Below, in pieces: positions 8,127 through 16,830 of a stretch of DNA of 64,000 nt. Origin of the DNA: DASWOJ01 sp964250755 (lineage in GTDB: Bacteria; Pseudomonadota; Alphaproteobacteria; Acetobacterales; Acetobacteraceae); contig CAXUHB010000008.1 in the NCBI GenBank assembly GCA_964250755.1, forward strand, positions 79,326 to 143,325, given 5' to 3'. Every line of letters starts with the position of its first letter. Position 1 is the first letter of the stretch. Below the pieces are notes generated by a model that saw only the letters and a program-made list of their open reading frames with translations, did not search any database and was not told the DNA's origin. Both the position numbers and the translations under genes were made by a program.

Positions 8127-8831
8127 TTGGGCGGTGTGGATACGACGGTGGCAGGCGGCGACCTGTCCCTGATTGGCCTGTTCCTGCAGGCGGATCTGGT
8201 GGTGAAGACGGTGATGGTCCTGTTGCTGGCCGCCAGCGTTTGGGTCTGGGCCATCGTGTTCGAGAAGACGGCGACGCTCCGCCGCGTGAACCGCGCCGCG
8301 ACGGCCTTCGAGGACCGCTTCTGGTCCGGCGGCAGCTTGGACGAGCTGTATGAGGCAGAGGGCGCGCGCCCCACCCACCCCGTCGCCGCCGTGTTCGGCG
8401 CTGCGATGGGGGAATGGCGGCGCAGCAACCAGGTGGCCGGCGCGGACGTGAGCCGCGGCGGCGTCCGCGACCGCGTGGACCGCACCATCACCGTGACGGT
8501 GCAGCGGGAGATGGACCGGATGGAGCGCTGGATGGTGTTCCTCGCGTCCGTCGGCAGCACGGCGCCGTTCATCGGGCTGTTCGGCACGGTGTGGGGGATC
8601 ATGCGGTCGTTCTCGGCCATCGCCACCAGCCGCAACACCAACCTGTCGGTGGTGGCGCCGGGCATCGCGGAGGCGTTGTTCGCCACCGCCATCGGCCTGG
8701 TTGCGGCCATCCCCGCCGTGCTGGCCTACAACAAGATCAGCACGGACCTGGCGCGCTTCGCGTCCCGCATGGAGGGGTTCGGCAGCGAGTTCGCCGGCAT
8801 CCTGTCCCGGCAGTCCGAGGAGCGGGCGTAG
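8127..8831 (+). CDS. tolQ: Tol-Pal inner-membrane proton channel subunit TolQ
   Basis: With TolR forms the proton-motive-force motor that energises TolA for outer-membrane constriction. The product (about 234 aa) has a first membrane helix (LIGLFLQADLVVKTVMVLLL), a large cytoplasmic loop, and two further helices: ASVGSTAPFIGLFGTVWGIM, the MotA/TolQ/ExbB signature, and ALFATAIGLVAAIPAVLAYN. The start is uncertain: AGGAG at 8114-8118 favours TTG 8127 (8-nt spacing), while GTG 8118 and GTG 8136 are in frame. Four nucleotides separate its stop from tolR. Confidence 0.93.
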   Translation: MGGVDTTVAGGDLSLIGLFLQADLVVKTVMVLLLAASVWVWAIVFEKTATLRRVNRAATAFEDRFWSGGSLDELYEAEGARPTHPVAAVFGAAMGEWRRSNQVAGADVSRGGVRDRVDRTITVTVQREMDRMERWMVFLASVGSTAPFIGLFGTVWGIMRSFSAIATSRNTNLSVVAPGIAEALFATAIGLVAAIPAVLAYNKISTDLARFASRMEGFGSEFAGILSRQSEERA

Positions 8832-8834
8832 GCC

Positions 8835-9353
8835 ATGGCGGGCGGGGTCGGCAATTACGGGCGGGGCAAGGGGCGCTACCGGCCCCTGGCGGAGATTAAC
8901 GTCACGCCCTTGGTGGATGTGATGCTGGTGCTGCTGATCGTGTTCATGGTGGCCGCGCCGCTCATGACCTCGGGCGTCAACGTGGACCTGCCCAAGGCCA
9001 GCGCCGCGCCGCTGACCCAGGACAGCGAACCCGTGACCGTATCCGTCAACGCCGAGGGCAAGGTGTTCCTGCAGGAGACGGAGGCGGCGCTGCCCGACTT
9101 GGTGGCCCGGCTGCAGGCGGCCAGCGACGGCAAGACTGACCGCCGCATCTACGTCCGCGGCGACAAAGGCATCAGCTACGGCCGCATCATGGAGGTGATG
9201 GCCACCATCACCCAGGGCGGCTTCACCAAAGTTGCGCTGCTGGCGGAGCAGACGGGCGGCCCTGCTGCTGCTCCTGCCGCACGCGGTGCCGGCACGCCGC
9301 CGGCCGCCGCCGCGGTCCCGCCAGGTGGCACCCGCCGGCAGGGGCGCGGCTAG
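8835..9353 (+). CDS. tolR: Tol-Pal motor subunit TolR
   Basis: Single-pass inner-membrane partner of TolQ. The 172-residue protein has INVTPLVDVMLVLLIVFMVA at 21-40, with D28 the conserved protonatable Asp of the TM helix, then a periplasmic ExbD-like domain (SVNAEGKVFLQE, IYVRGDKGISYGRIMEVM). A low-complexity Ala/Pro/Gly tail of about 30 residues after LLAEQTGGP is unusual, since TolR is normally about 140-150 aa. The tail may be disordered. Operon: ybgC-tolQ-tolR-tolA. Confidence 0.94.
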   Translation: MAGGVGNYGRGKGRYRPLAEINVTPLVDVMLVLLIVFMVAAPLMTSGVNVDLPKASAAPLTQDSEPVTVSVNAEGKVFLQETEAALPDLVARLQAASDGKTDRRIYVRGDKGISYGRIMEVMATITQGGFTKVALLAEQTGGPAAAPAARGAGTPPAAAAVPPGGTRRQGRG

Positions 9354-9388
9354 GCCCGCGTGCCCGCCGGGCCAGCCCTCATGACGGC

Positions 9389-10486
9389 ATGACCACCTTC
9401 GACCGGCCTATGGGGCGCAGCGGCGCCATCTCGTTTGGCCTCCATGCCGCGCTGCTGCTGGCGCTGCTGCTGGCGCTGCCGAAGCACATCCCGGAGATGG
9501 GGCAGGAGAACGGGATCGAAGTCGAGTTTGTGACCCCAGGCCCGGCGCAGCGCAGCACTGCCCCGGCACCCACACCCTCACCGTCTCCCGCGCCAGCGGC
9601 CTCGCCGCAGCCGCCCGTCGAGCAGGCCGCGCCTGACCAGCCGAGACCAGAACCTCCATTGCCGTTGCCGCCGCCCCCGCCGCCGCTGCCGGCTGCGCCG
9701 ACGCCTATTCCGCCAGCACCGGCCCTGCCGACACCTCCCCCGCCGGCGCCTGCTCCGCCCTTGCCTGCCCCACCCATCCCAGTTCCGCCGCCGCCGGCGC
9801 CTGCGCCGCGGCCCCGCCCAGTTCCGCCTCCGCTTTTGCCTGTTGCGCCTGCACCGTCCCCGGTCCCTGCGCCTCAGCCGCGTCCGCTGCCGCCGGCCCC
9901 GCCTGCCCCGGCCCAGCCGCGGCCTGCACCTCAGCCGACTCCGCCTGCGCCGCAGCCGGCCCGCACCGCGCCGCCGCGCCCGCCGGCTCCGGTACCGAGC
10001 CAGGCGGCAAGCGCCGCAACCACCCAGCCCGCGCCGTCCCGCACCACCACCGCCGACAACAGCGCCATCAGCGACGTGCTGAACCGGCTACGCTCGCAGC
10101 AGTCCCAAGCCGGCCAGCGCGACACCCGCCCCGCCCCCGCCCGCACCGGCGCACCCGGCGGCGGCAGCCCGTCGGGCGCGGAAAACGCGCAACTAAGCGC
10201 GGCGGCGCGGGGCGCCATCGGAGAGCGGCTGCGGGAGTGCTGGACCGGTGACCGGGCGGCGCTGGACTTCGACAAGCAGTCGGTCCAGCTGCGGGTCACG
10301 ACGGACGCCGCGGGCGTGATACGTATTGCCGACTTGGCCGGCCCCGACGCATCCCGGACCGGGGTCGCCCGCGCCTTCGCCGAACGCGCCCGCCGGGCGG
10401 CCCTGGACCCGCAGTGCAGCCGGCTTCCGCTGCCGGGCAACATGCTGGGCCAGGTCCACACCTTCGACATCACGTTCCGGCCGTGA
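9389..10486 (+). CDS. tolA: Tol-Pal bridging protein TolA with proline-rich linker
   Basis: Inner-membrane protein that spans the periplasm to contact Pal/TolB. The N-terminal helix SGAISFGLHAALLLALLLAL contains the S15...H19 pattern of the TolA/TonB anchor. Residues from roughly 55 to 215 are an extreme Pro/Ala tract (repeated PAPAP, PPPP, PRPAP), in place of the long Ala/Lys helix of enteric TolA. The C-terminal globular domain (about 255-365) contains RLRECWTGDRAALD and ends VHTFDITFRP. Identity rests on operon position and anchor; the sequence also resembles TonB. Confidence 0.88.
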   Translation: MTTFDRPMGRSGAISFGLHAALLLALLLALPKHIPEMGQENGIEVEFVTPGPAQRSTAPAPTPSPSPAPAASPQPPVEQAAPDQPRPEPPLPLPPPPPPLPAAPTPIPPAPALPTPPPPAPAPPLPAPPIPVPPPPAPAPRPRPVPPPLLPVAPAPSPVPAPQPRPLPPAPPAPAQPRPAPQPTPPAPQPARTAPPRPPAPVPSQAASAATTQPAPSRTTTADNSAISDVLNRLRSQQSQAGQRDTRPAPARTGAPGGGSPSGAENAQLSAAARGAIGERLRECWTGDRAALDFDKQSVQLRVTTDAAGVIRIADLAGPDASRTGVARAFAERARRAALDPQCSRLPLPGNMLGQVHTFDITFRP

Positions 10487-10595
10487 ACAGCGAGCAGAGG
10501 CGCATCACGGCTGGCCGTAGCGGCTCAGGTCCGACCTGGCGCTTCCACAAATTCGCCATCACGCTCCGCCCACATGGGCACCAAGGAGACCCGCC

Positions 10596-11945
10596 ATGAC
10601 CAACACCACTCCGATGACTGCCGCCTTGCGCGCCCTGCTGGACCGCCGCGCCCTGCTTGCGGGCCTGGCCGTCTCCGCCCTGCCGCTGGCCGGCCGCGCC
10701 CAGGGCGTCGGCACCGGCAACCAGCAGCCGGAGATCACGGTGGACCGCGCCCGCACCGCGCCCATCCCCATCGCCATCCCCAACTTTCCCGGAAGCCAGC
10801 TTGGCACCGACATGGTTGGCGTCATCACCCGCAACCTGGAGCGGTCCGGCCTGTTCCGCCCCGTGGCTGGCAGCGGCGACACCGGCGACACCCCCAACTT
10901 CCAAGCCTGGAAGGCTGCCGGCGCGCAGGCGCTGGTGACGGGCAAGGTGGAGGGCGGCGGCAACGCCGTGCGGGTCGAATTCCGGCTGTGGGACGTGCTG
11001 CCCGGCCAGCAGATCCAGGGCACCGCCTACACCACCACCAGCACCAACTGGCGCCGCATCGCCCACATCATCAGCGACGTGATCTATGAGCGGTTGCTGG
11101 GCGAGAAGGGCTACTTCGACACACGCATCGTCTATATCGCCGGCACCGGCCCGCGCGACCGCCGGGTCAAGCGCCTGGCGGTCATGGACCAGGACAGCGC
11201 CAACAACCGTTTCCTGACCGACGGCGCCTGGCTGGCGCTGACGCCGCGCTTCCATCCGACGCGCGACCAGGTGGTTTACATGTCGTACCAGAATAACCGC
11301 CCGCGGGTTTACACCCTTGAGCTTGGCAGCGGGGCGCAGCGGCTGCTGGGCGAGTATGACGGCATGACCTTCGCGCCGCGCTACGCGCCGGATGGCAACC
11401 AGATCGTGATGTCGGTGACGCGCGGCGCCGGGTCGGACATCGTGACAGCAGGGGCGGGCGGCGGGCGGGGGCGGCAGCTCACCAACAGCGGCGCGATTGA
11501 CACCAGCCCGTGCTTCAGCCCGGACGGGTCGCAGATCGTGTTCAACTCGGACCGCGGCGGCGACCAGCAGCTATACGTCATGGACAGCGGCGGCGGCGGG
11601 GTGCGGCGCATCAGCTTCGGCCGTGGGCGCTACGCCACGCCCGTGTGGTCCCCGCGCGGGGACCTGATCGCCTTCACGCGGCTGAACGGCGGCACCTTCG
11701 GCATTGGCGTCATGCGCCCGGACGGGTCGGGCGAGCGCATCCTGTCCGAGAGCTTCTCGGTCGAAGGGCCGACGTTTGCGCCGAACGGGCGCGTGCTGAT
11801 GTTCTACCGCAGCAGCGCCGCGGGGGCAGGGGGGGCCGGCTACTCGTCCCGCCTGGTGTCCATAGACATCACGGGGTTCAACGAGCGTCCGGTGCCGACC
11901 AGCACCGATGCGTCCGACCCGGCGTGGTCGCCGCTGCTCGCATGA
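10596..11945 (+). CDS. tolB: Tol-Pal periplasmic beta-propeller TolB
   Basis: Periplasmic protein that binds Pal and is displaced by TolA. The 449-residue precursor has an N-terminal DRRALLAGLAVSALPLAGRA signal with a twin-arginine-like RRxLL, then the TolB alpha/beta domain (ITVDRARTAPIPIAIPNFPG, VTGKVEGGGNAVRVEFRLWD), and a WD40-like propeller of FSPDGSQIVFNSDRGG, PVWSPRGDLIAFT and FAPNGRVLMFYR blades. It follows tolA by 109 nt and precedes pal. Confidence 0.95.
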   Translation: MTNTTPMTAALRALLDRRALLAGLAVSALPLAGRAQGVGTGNQQPEITVDRARTAPIPIAIPNFPGSQLGTDMVGVITRNLERSGLFRPVAGSGDTGDTPNFQAWKAAGAQALVTGKVEGGGNAVRVEFRLWDVLPGQQIQGTAYTTTSTNWRRIAHIISDVIYERLLGEKGYFDTRIVYIAGTGPRDRRVKRLAVMDQDSANNRFLTDGAWLALTPRFHPTRDQVVYMSYQNNRPRVYTLELGSGAQRLLGEYDGMTFAPRYAPDGNQIVMSVTRGAGSDIVTAGAGGGRGRQLTNSGAIDTSPCFSPDGSQIVFNSDRGGDQQLYVMDSGGGGVRRISFGRGRYATPVWSPRGDLIAFTRLNGGTFGIGVMRPDGSGERILSESFSVEGPTFAPNGRVLMFYRSSAAGAGGAGYSSRLVSIDITGFNERPVPTSTDASDPAWSPLLA

Positions 11946-12054
11946 CGCGGCTGCGCGGCCCGCTTGACCATGACGACCGCCGGGCCTATCGGCCCGGTTT
12001 GACGCCGAACCTGGCGACCCCTGCACGGGCGCCGCAACAGGGATGCCCTGCCCC

Positions 12055-12549
12055 ATGAACCTCAAGATCGCCGCCGCCCTGGCCGCACTGGCGTTGCCCG
12101 CCCTGCTGGGCGCTTGCGCCGACAAGACCGCTGACGCCTCCAACGCCGCCGGGTCGGGCGCGGGCGCCGGCCTGAGCAGCAACGGCGCCGTGCCTGGCAG
12201 CCAGGAGGACCTGGCGAACAATGTCGGCGACAAGGTGTTTTTCGCCCTGGATAGCTCGACCCTGAGCAGCGACGCGCAGGCGACGCTGGACAGGCAGGCA
12301 GCGTGGCTGTCGCGGTATCCGCAGGTGGCGGTGCAGATGGGCGGCAACTGCGACGAGCGCGGGACGACGGAGTACAACCTGGCGCTGGGCCAACGCCGTG
12401 CCAACGCTGCGCGGGACTACCTGGTCGCGCGCGGCGTGTCGTCGGCGCGGGTCAGCGCGATCAGCTACGGCAAGGAACGCCCGGTCGCGACCGGGTCGGA
12501 CGAGCAGGCGTGGGCGCAAAACCGCAACGCCACGACCTCGGTCCGCTAG
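12055..12549 (+). CDS. pal: Peptidoglycan-associated lipoprotein Pal
   Basis: Outer-membrane lipoprotein that holds the outer membrane to peptidoglycan. From ATG 12055 the signal peptide MNLKIAAALAALALPALLGA precedes the lipobox Cys (C21). The OmpA-like domain contains FALDSSTLSSDAQATLD and NCDERGTTEYNLALGQRRA, which carries the Asp and Arg that bind diaminopimelate. An in-frame ATG at 12043 would add four residues; the later one has better spacing from the AGGG at about 12038. Operon tolB-pal-cpoB. Confidence 0.95.
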   Translation: MNLKIAAALAALALPALLGACADKTADASNAAGSGAGAGLSSNGAVPGSQEDLANNVGDKVFFALDSSTLSSDAQATLDRQAAWLSRYPQVAVQMGGNCDERGTTEYNLALGQRRANAARDYLVARGVSSARVSAISYGKERPVATGSDEQAWAQNRNATTSVR

Positions 12550-12556
12550 GCCTGCC

Positions 12557-13456
12557 ATGCGCCACGCCGGCCTGCTGACGGCCTTACCGATCATGGCTGC
12601 CGTCCTGGCTGCGGCTGGGCCGGCCGCGGCGCAGATGGACAGCCGCGAGGGCATCGTGCTGCAGAACCAAATCCTGGAGCTGCGGCGCGACCTGCAGCAG
12701 CTGCAAGGTGGGCGCGGCGGCCTGCCCCCGCCGTCGCCGCGCGAGGGATACCGTGGCGATGGCTACCGCGGCGGCGGCAGCGAGCTGGCGCCGCAGCTGT
12801 TGGACCGGGTGCAGACGATGGAGGAGGAGGTTCGCCGCATCCGCGGCCAGTTGGACGAGCAGGCGAACGCCATGCGCCGCCAGAACGAGGACCTGTCCAA
12901 GCAGATCGCCGACCTGAACTTCCGCTTGCAGAACGCCTCGGCCCGGGGCACCCCGCCGCCCGTGCGCGATCCTGCGCCACCGCCCCGCGACCCGGCGCCG
13001 CCACCCGCGTCCGGGCTGCGCGATCCCCGGCAAGGGCCGCCCCCCGACGCGCCGGCCACGCCGGGCCGCCGTCCGCCCGAGCTGGCGATGCAGGAGGGCA
13101 ACGCCGCCCTGGCCCGCCGCGACTACCCGGCGGCGGAGGCCGCGGCGCGGGAGGTGCTGGGCAGCAACCGCGCCGGGCCGCGCGCCGGCGACGCGCAGTT
13201 TCTGCTGGCGCAGGCGCTGGCGGGCAAGCGGGACTATCAAGCGGCAGCGGTCGCGTATGATGACGCATACAACCGCTCCCGCACGGGATCCCGCGCGCCT
13301 GACGCGCTGGTCGGGCTTGCGGCGTCGCTGACCGGCTTGGGCGAACGGCAGGCCGCTTGCGCGACGCTGGACAAGCTGCGGGCGGAGTTCCCGTCGCCGC
13401 GCGGCGACATACGTGACGCCGCGGCCACTGTGCGGACCCGCGCCGGCTGCCGCTGA
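12557..13456 (+). CDS. cpoB: Tol-Pal system coordinator CpoB (YbgF)
   Basis: Periplasmic TPR protein that couples outer-membrane constriction to septal peptidoglycan synthesis. ATG 12557 starts MRHAGLLTALPIMAAVLAAA, a Sec signal cleaved near PAAAQ. A coiled coil follows (LQNQILELRRDLQQLQG, DRVQTMEEEVRRIRGQLDEQ), then a Pro-rich linker (about 145-190) and C-terminal TPRs (EGNAALARRDYPAAEAAARE, ALAGKRDYQAAAVAYDDAY) ending in TRAGCR. It starts 7 nt after pal. Confidence 0.92.
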   Translation: MRHAGLLTALPIMAAVLAAAGPAAAQMDSREGIVLQNQILELRRDLQQLQGGRGGLPPPSPREGYRGDGYRGGGSELAPQLLDRVQTMEEEVRRIRGQLDEQANAMRRQNEDLSKQIADLNFRLQNASARGTPPPVRDPAPPPRDPAPPPASGLRDPRQGPPPDAPATPGRRPPELAMQEGNAALARRDYPAAEAAAREVLGSNRAGPRAGDAQFLLAQALAGKRDYQAAAVAYDDAYNRSRTGSRAPDALVGLAASLTGLGERQAACATLDKLRAEFPSPRGDIRDAAATVRTRAGCR

Positions 13457-13500
13457 CCCCCGTCGCGGCTCCTGTCACGTCAGCGGAGTTCGCCGGGCTG

Positions 13501-14703
13501 ATGGCGCCGCTGGGGCCATTCGCCGGGGACCGCCGGATTGCAGCCGCCGTGTCCGGCGGCGCGGACAGCATGGCGCTTGCGTTGCTGCTGCGGGAATGGG
13601 GGCGACCCACCGCGCTGGTTGTGGATCACGGGTTGCGGGCGGAGGCGGCGGGGGAGGCCGAACTGACGCTGCGCCGGCTCGACGCGCTGAGGATCCCCGC
13701 CCGACTGCTGCGCGCCAGCCTGCGGCACGGCCCAGGACTGGCGGAGCGCGCCCGCGCCGAACGCTACCGGCTGCTGGACGAGGCTTGCCGCGCGCTGGGC
13801 CTGGCCGACCTCGCTTTAGGACATCACCAGCGCGACCAGGCGGAGACGCTGCTGCTGCGGCAAGCTGGTGGAAGCGGGCCGGCGGGCCTGTCCGGCATGG
13901 CCGGCGCCGCCCATACAGACGCGGTGCGCCGGCTGCGCCCGCTGCTTCGGGTGGACCCAGGCCGGCTGCGGGCGACCCTGAACGTCGCCGCGGTTGAATG
14001 GGTAGAAGACCCCAGCAACCGCGACCCGGCGACGCCGCGCGCCCGGCTTCGGGCGCAGCCCGCGGTGGATGGACGGGACGCGGCAACGCTGGGGGCGCTT
14101 GCTGCACGTTATGGGGTGATGCGGGCCGCGGGCGAGCGCGACGTGGCGGCGGAGCTTGCTGCCGAGGTGGATGTCCGCCCGGACGGAACCGCGCACATGC
14201 GCCGTGCCGTTCGCCCTGCCACGCTGTCCCACCTCGTTTGGTCTCTGTCCGGCGCCGCTCACCCGCCTGCCCCTGCGGCGGTCGCCCGGTTGGCAGATGC
14301 CATGCGGTCCTGTTTCGGCAGCTCGGCGACGCTGCATGGCGTGCGGCTGTTGCCTGCGGGATCGGGCAGGGGATGGCTGCTGGGGCGGGAAGCTGCGGCT
14401 ATGGCCGAGCCTGTGCCTGTTGCACAGCGTTGGGACGGGCGGTTTCAAGCCGCTGCTACGGCGTGCGGGTCCAAACCGGCGGACGGGACTACACTGGGCG
14501 CGCTGGGCGACGACGCCGCGCGGTTGCGGCGCTGGTCCATGCTGCCGGCGGCGCTGCTTCGGACCTTGCCAACGCTGCGCAGGGATGGTGCTATCGTTGC
14601 CGTGCCGCACTTGCTCTACCCGGACGCCGCGGCCTGCCGCGCCGCGCCGGTCCTGTTCTGCCCCGGACGTCCAGCCGGGCCTGCTGCTTTTGCGGCAAGC
14701 TAG
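13501..14703 (+). CDS. tilS: tRNA(Ile)-lysidine synthase TilS
   Basis: Adds lysine to C34 of tRNA-Ile(CAU) so that it reads AUA. The 400-residue protein has the PP-loop SGGADSMALALLL starting at residue 18, VVDHGLR, the LALGHHQRDQAETLLLR metal-site segment, RLRPLLRV and NVAAVEWVEDPSNRD, followed by a poorly conserved C-terminal domain. The open frame continues upstream (EFAGL before Met1) without a standard start codon, so ATG 13501 is used although the family N-terminus may be slightly longer. It follows cpoB by 44 nt. Confidence 0.92.
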   Translation: MAPLGPFAGDRRIAAAVSGGADSMALALLLREWGRPTALVVDHGLRAEAAGEAELTLRRLDALRIPARLLRASLRHGPGLAERARAERYRLLDEACRALGLADLALGHHQRDQAETLLLRQAGGSGPAGLSGMAGAAHTDAVRRLRPLLRVDPGRLRATLNVAAVEWVEDPSNRDPATPRARLRAQPAVDGRDAATLGALAARYGVMRAAGERDVAAELAAEVDVRPDGTAHMRRAVRPATLSHLVWSLSGAAHPPAPAAVARLADAMRSCFGSSATLHGVRLLPAGSGRGWLLGREAAAMAEPVPVAQRWDGRFQAAATACGSKPADGTTLGALGDDAARLRRWSMLPAALLRTLPTLRRDGAIVAVPHLLYPDAAACRAAPVLFCPGRPAGPAAFAAS

Positions 14704-14851
14704 GCCGCGCGGGGATGCGGACCGGGCAGGGGCACACTATCTGCAACTCCACGCTGTGGCGCCGGCCCGTGTTGGGTCCGGAGGGGATGGCCGGGTCCGA
14801 TCCATTGCTGCGCCCAGGACCCGGGAATGACGATGGGATCGCCAGGATCAC

Positions 14852-16777
14852 ATGATGAGCAATTTCGGCCGCAACCTCGCGCTTTGGGTCATCATAGCCC
14901 TTCTGCTCGTGGCACTGTTCAATTTTTTCCAGCCCAATGCGGCGCAGCGCGCGGACAACCGCGTCGCTTACTCGGACTTCATCACCGCCGTGCAGGGCGG
15001 GCAGGTGCGCGACGTGGTGATCCAGGGCCGCACCGTGTCCGGCACGCGGGCCGACGGCACGACCTTCCAGACGTACACGCCTGAGGACCCGTCCCTGGTC
15101 AGCCGCCTGACCGACAAGGGGGTGCGGGTACAGGCCAAGCAGGAGGAGAGCGACAACCAGTTGCTCCACATCCTGTTGAGCTGGTTCCCCATGCTGCTGC
15201 TGATCGGCGTCTGGGTGTTCTTCATGCGCCAGATGCAGTCGGGCGGCGGACGTGCCATGGGCTTCGGCAAGTCCCGCGCCCGGATGCTGACGGAGAAGCA
15301 GGGCCGCGTCACGTTTGAGGACGTGGCCGGCATTGACGAGGCCAAGGGTGAGTTGCAGGAGATCGTCGAGTTCCTGAAAGACCCGCAGAAGTTCCAGCGC
15401 CTGGGCGGCAAGATACCCAAGGGCGTGCTGCTGGTCGGCCCCCCGGGCACCGGCAAGACCTTGCTGGCCCGCGCCATCGCTGGCGAGGCGAACGTGCCGT
15501 TCTTCACGATCTCCGGCTCGGACTTCGTCGAGATGTTCGTGGGCGTCGGCGCAAGCCGCGTGCGCGACATGTTCGAGCAAGGCAAGAAGAATGCTCCCTG
15601 CATCATCTTCATTGACGAGATTGACGCCGTGGGCCGGCATCGCGGCGCGGGCTTGGGCGGCGGCAACGACGAGCGCGAGCAGACGCTGAATCAGATGCTC
15701 GTGGAGATGGACGGCTTCGAGGCGAACGAGGGCGTCATCCTGATCGCCGCCACCAACCGTCCGGACGTGCTGGACCCGGCGCTGCTGCGTCCCGGCCGGT
15801 TCGATCGGCAGGTCACTGTGCCCAACCCCGACGTGAACGGGCGGGAGAAGATACTGCGCGTCCACATGCGGAAGGTGCCGCTGGCCAGCGACGTGGACCC
15901 GAAGGTGATCGCCCGCGGCACGCCCGGCTTCTCCGGCGCGGACCTGGCCAACCTCATCAACGAGGCCGCGCTTGTGGCCGCGCGCATGGGCAAGCGGGTT
16001 GTGGCAATGGCGGAGTTCGAATTTGCCAAGGACAAGGTCATGATGGGGGCCGAGCGCCGGTCGCTGGTCATGTCCGAGGACGAGAAGCGCAACACCGCCT
16101 ACCATGAGGCCGGCCACGCCATCTGCTCGATCAACGACCCCGGCTGCGACCCAATCCACAAGGCGACGATCATCCCCCGCGGACGTGCGCTGGGCATGGT
16201 CATGAGCCTGCCGGAAGGCGATCGCCTGAGCGAGAGCAAGGCGCGGCTGCTGGCGCGGCTGCGCATGGCGATGGGCGGCCGGGCTGCCGAGGAGCTGATC
16301 TTCGGTGCCGACCAGGTGAGCAACGGCGCGTCCGGCGACATCAAGCAGGCGACCCGCATCGCCCGCGTGATGGTGACGGAGTGGGGCATGAGCGACAAGC
16401 TCGGCATGATCGCCTATGGCGACAACAGCCAGGAGGTGTTCCTCGGGCACTCCGTGACGCAGAACAAGAACGTGTCCGAGGTGACGGCGCAGGACATTGA
16501 TGCCGAAATCAAGCGCATCATTGACACGGCTTACACGGGTGCCAAGACGCTCCTGACGGAGCACCTGGAAGACCTGCACCGGTTGGCACGCGGCCTGCTG
16601 GAGTATGAGACGCTGTCCGGCGATGAGATCAGGGCGGTGATACGGGGCGAACCCATCATCAAGACCGTGGTGGACGAGCCTGCACCCGAGACGCGCCGGG
16701 CATCGGTCCCGACTTCCGGGCGTCCGCTGGCGCCGCCGCCCACGGGCGGGCTTGGGCCGCAGCCGCAGCCGGGCTAA
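14852..16777 (+). CDS. ftsH: ATP-dependent zinc metalloprotease FtsH
   Basis: Membrane-anchored AAA+ protease that degrades membrane proteins and regulators such as sigma-32. The 641-residue protein has TM helices at 9-26 and about 105-124 flanking a periplasmic domain, Walker A GPPGTGKT at 196-203, Walker B IFIDEID at 252-258, the SRH arginines (LLRPGRFDR, about 311-319) and the zinc site HEAGH at 418-422. A GC-rich terminator with a GAAA loop follows 19 nt after the stop. RpoH, a likely substrate, is encoded about 9 kb downstream. Confidence 0.97.
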   Translation: MMSNFGRNLALWVIIALLLVALFNFFQPNAAQRADNRVAYSDFITAVQGGQVRDVVIQGRTVSGTRADGTTFQTYTPEDPSLVSRLTDKGVRVQAKQEESDNQLLHILLSWFPMLLLIGVWVFFMRQMQSGGGRAMGFGKSRARMLTEKQGRVTFEDVAGIDEAKGELQEIVEFLKDPQKFQRLGGKIPKGVLLVGPPGTGKTLLARAIAGEANVPFFTISGSDFVEMFVGVGASRVRDMFEQGKKNAPCIIFIDEIDAVGRHRGAGLGGGNDEREQTLNQMLVEMDGFEANEGVILIAATNRPDVLDPALLRPGRFDRQVTVPNPDVNGREKILRVHMRKVPLASDVDPKVIARGTPGFSGADLANLINEAALVAARMGKRVVAMAEFEFAKDKVMMGAERRSLVMSEDEKRNTAYHEAGHAICSINDPGCDPIHKATIIPRGRALGMVMSLPEGDRLSESKARLLARLRMAMGGRAAEELIFGADQVSNGASGDIKQATRIARVMVTEWGMSDKLGMIAYGDNSQEVFLGHSVTQNKNVSEVTAQDIDAEIKRIIDTAYTGAKTLLTEHLEDLHRLARGLLEYETLSGDEIRAVIRGEPIIKTVVDEPAPETRRASVPTSGRPLAPPPTGGLGPQPQPG

Positions 16778-16796
16778 CTGGCTTGATGGGGACATG

Positions 16797-16830
16797 GGCC
16801 GGCCCTGCGAAAGCGGGGCCGGCCTTTTCC
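16797..16830 (+). terminator. Rho-independent terminator of ftsH
   Basis: GGCCGGCCCTGC (16797-16808) pairs over 12 bp (one G-U) with GCGGGGCCGGCC (16813-16824) around a GAAA tetraloop, followed by TTTTCCTT. It starts 19 nt after the ftsH stop and lies inside the frame that could otherwise be read as an N-terminal extension of folP, so it argues for a downstream folP start. Confidence 0.85.

Noticed and set aside
14591..16795. Very long open frame antisense to ftsH (734 codons)
   Set aside because: Composition-driven shadow: the translation is His/Arg/Leu-rich without motifs, while the plus strand encodes complete FtsH.
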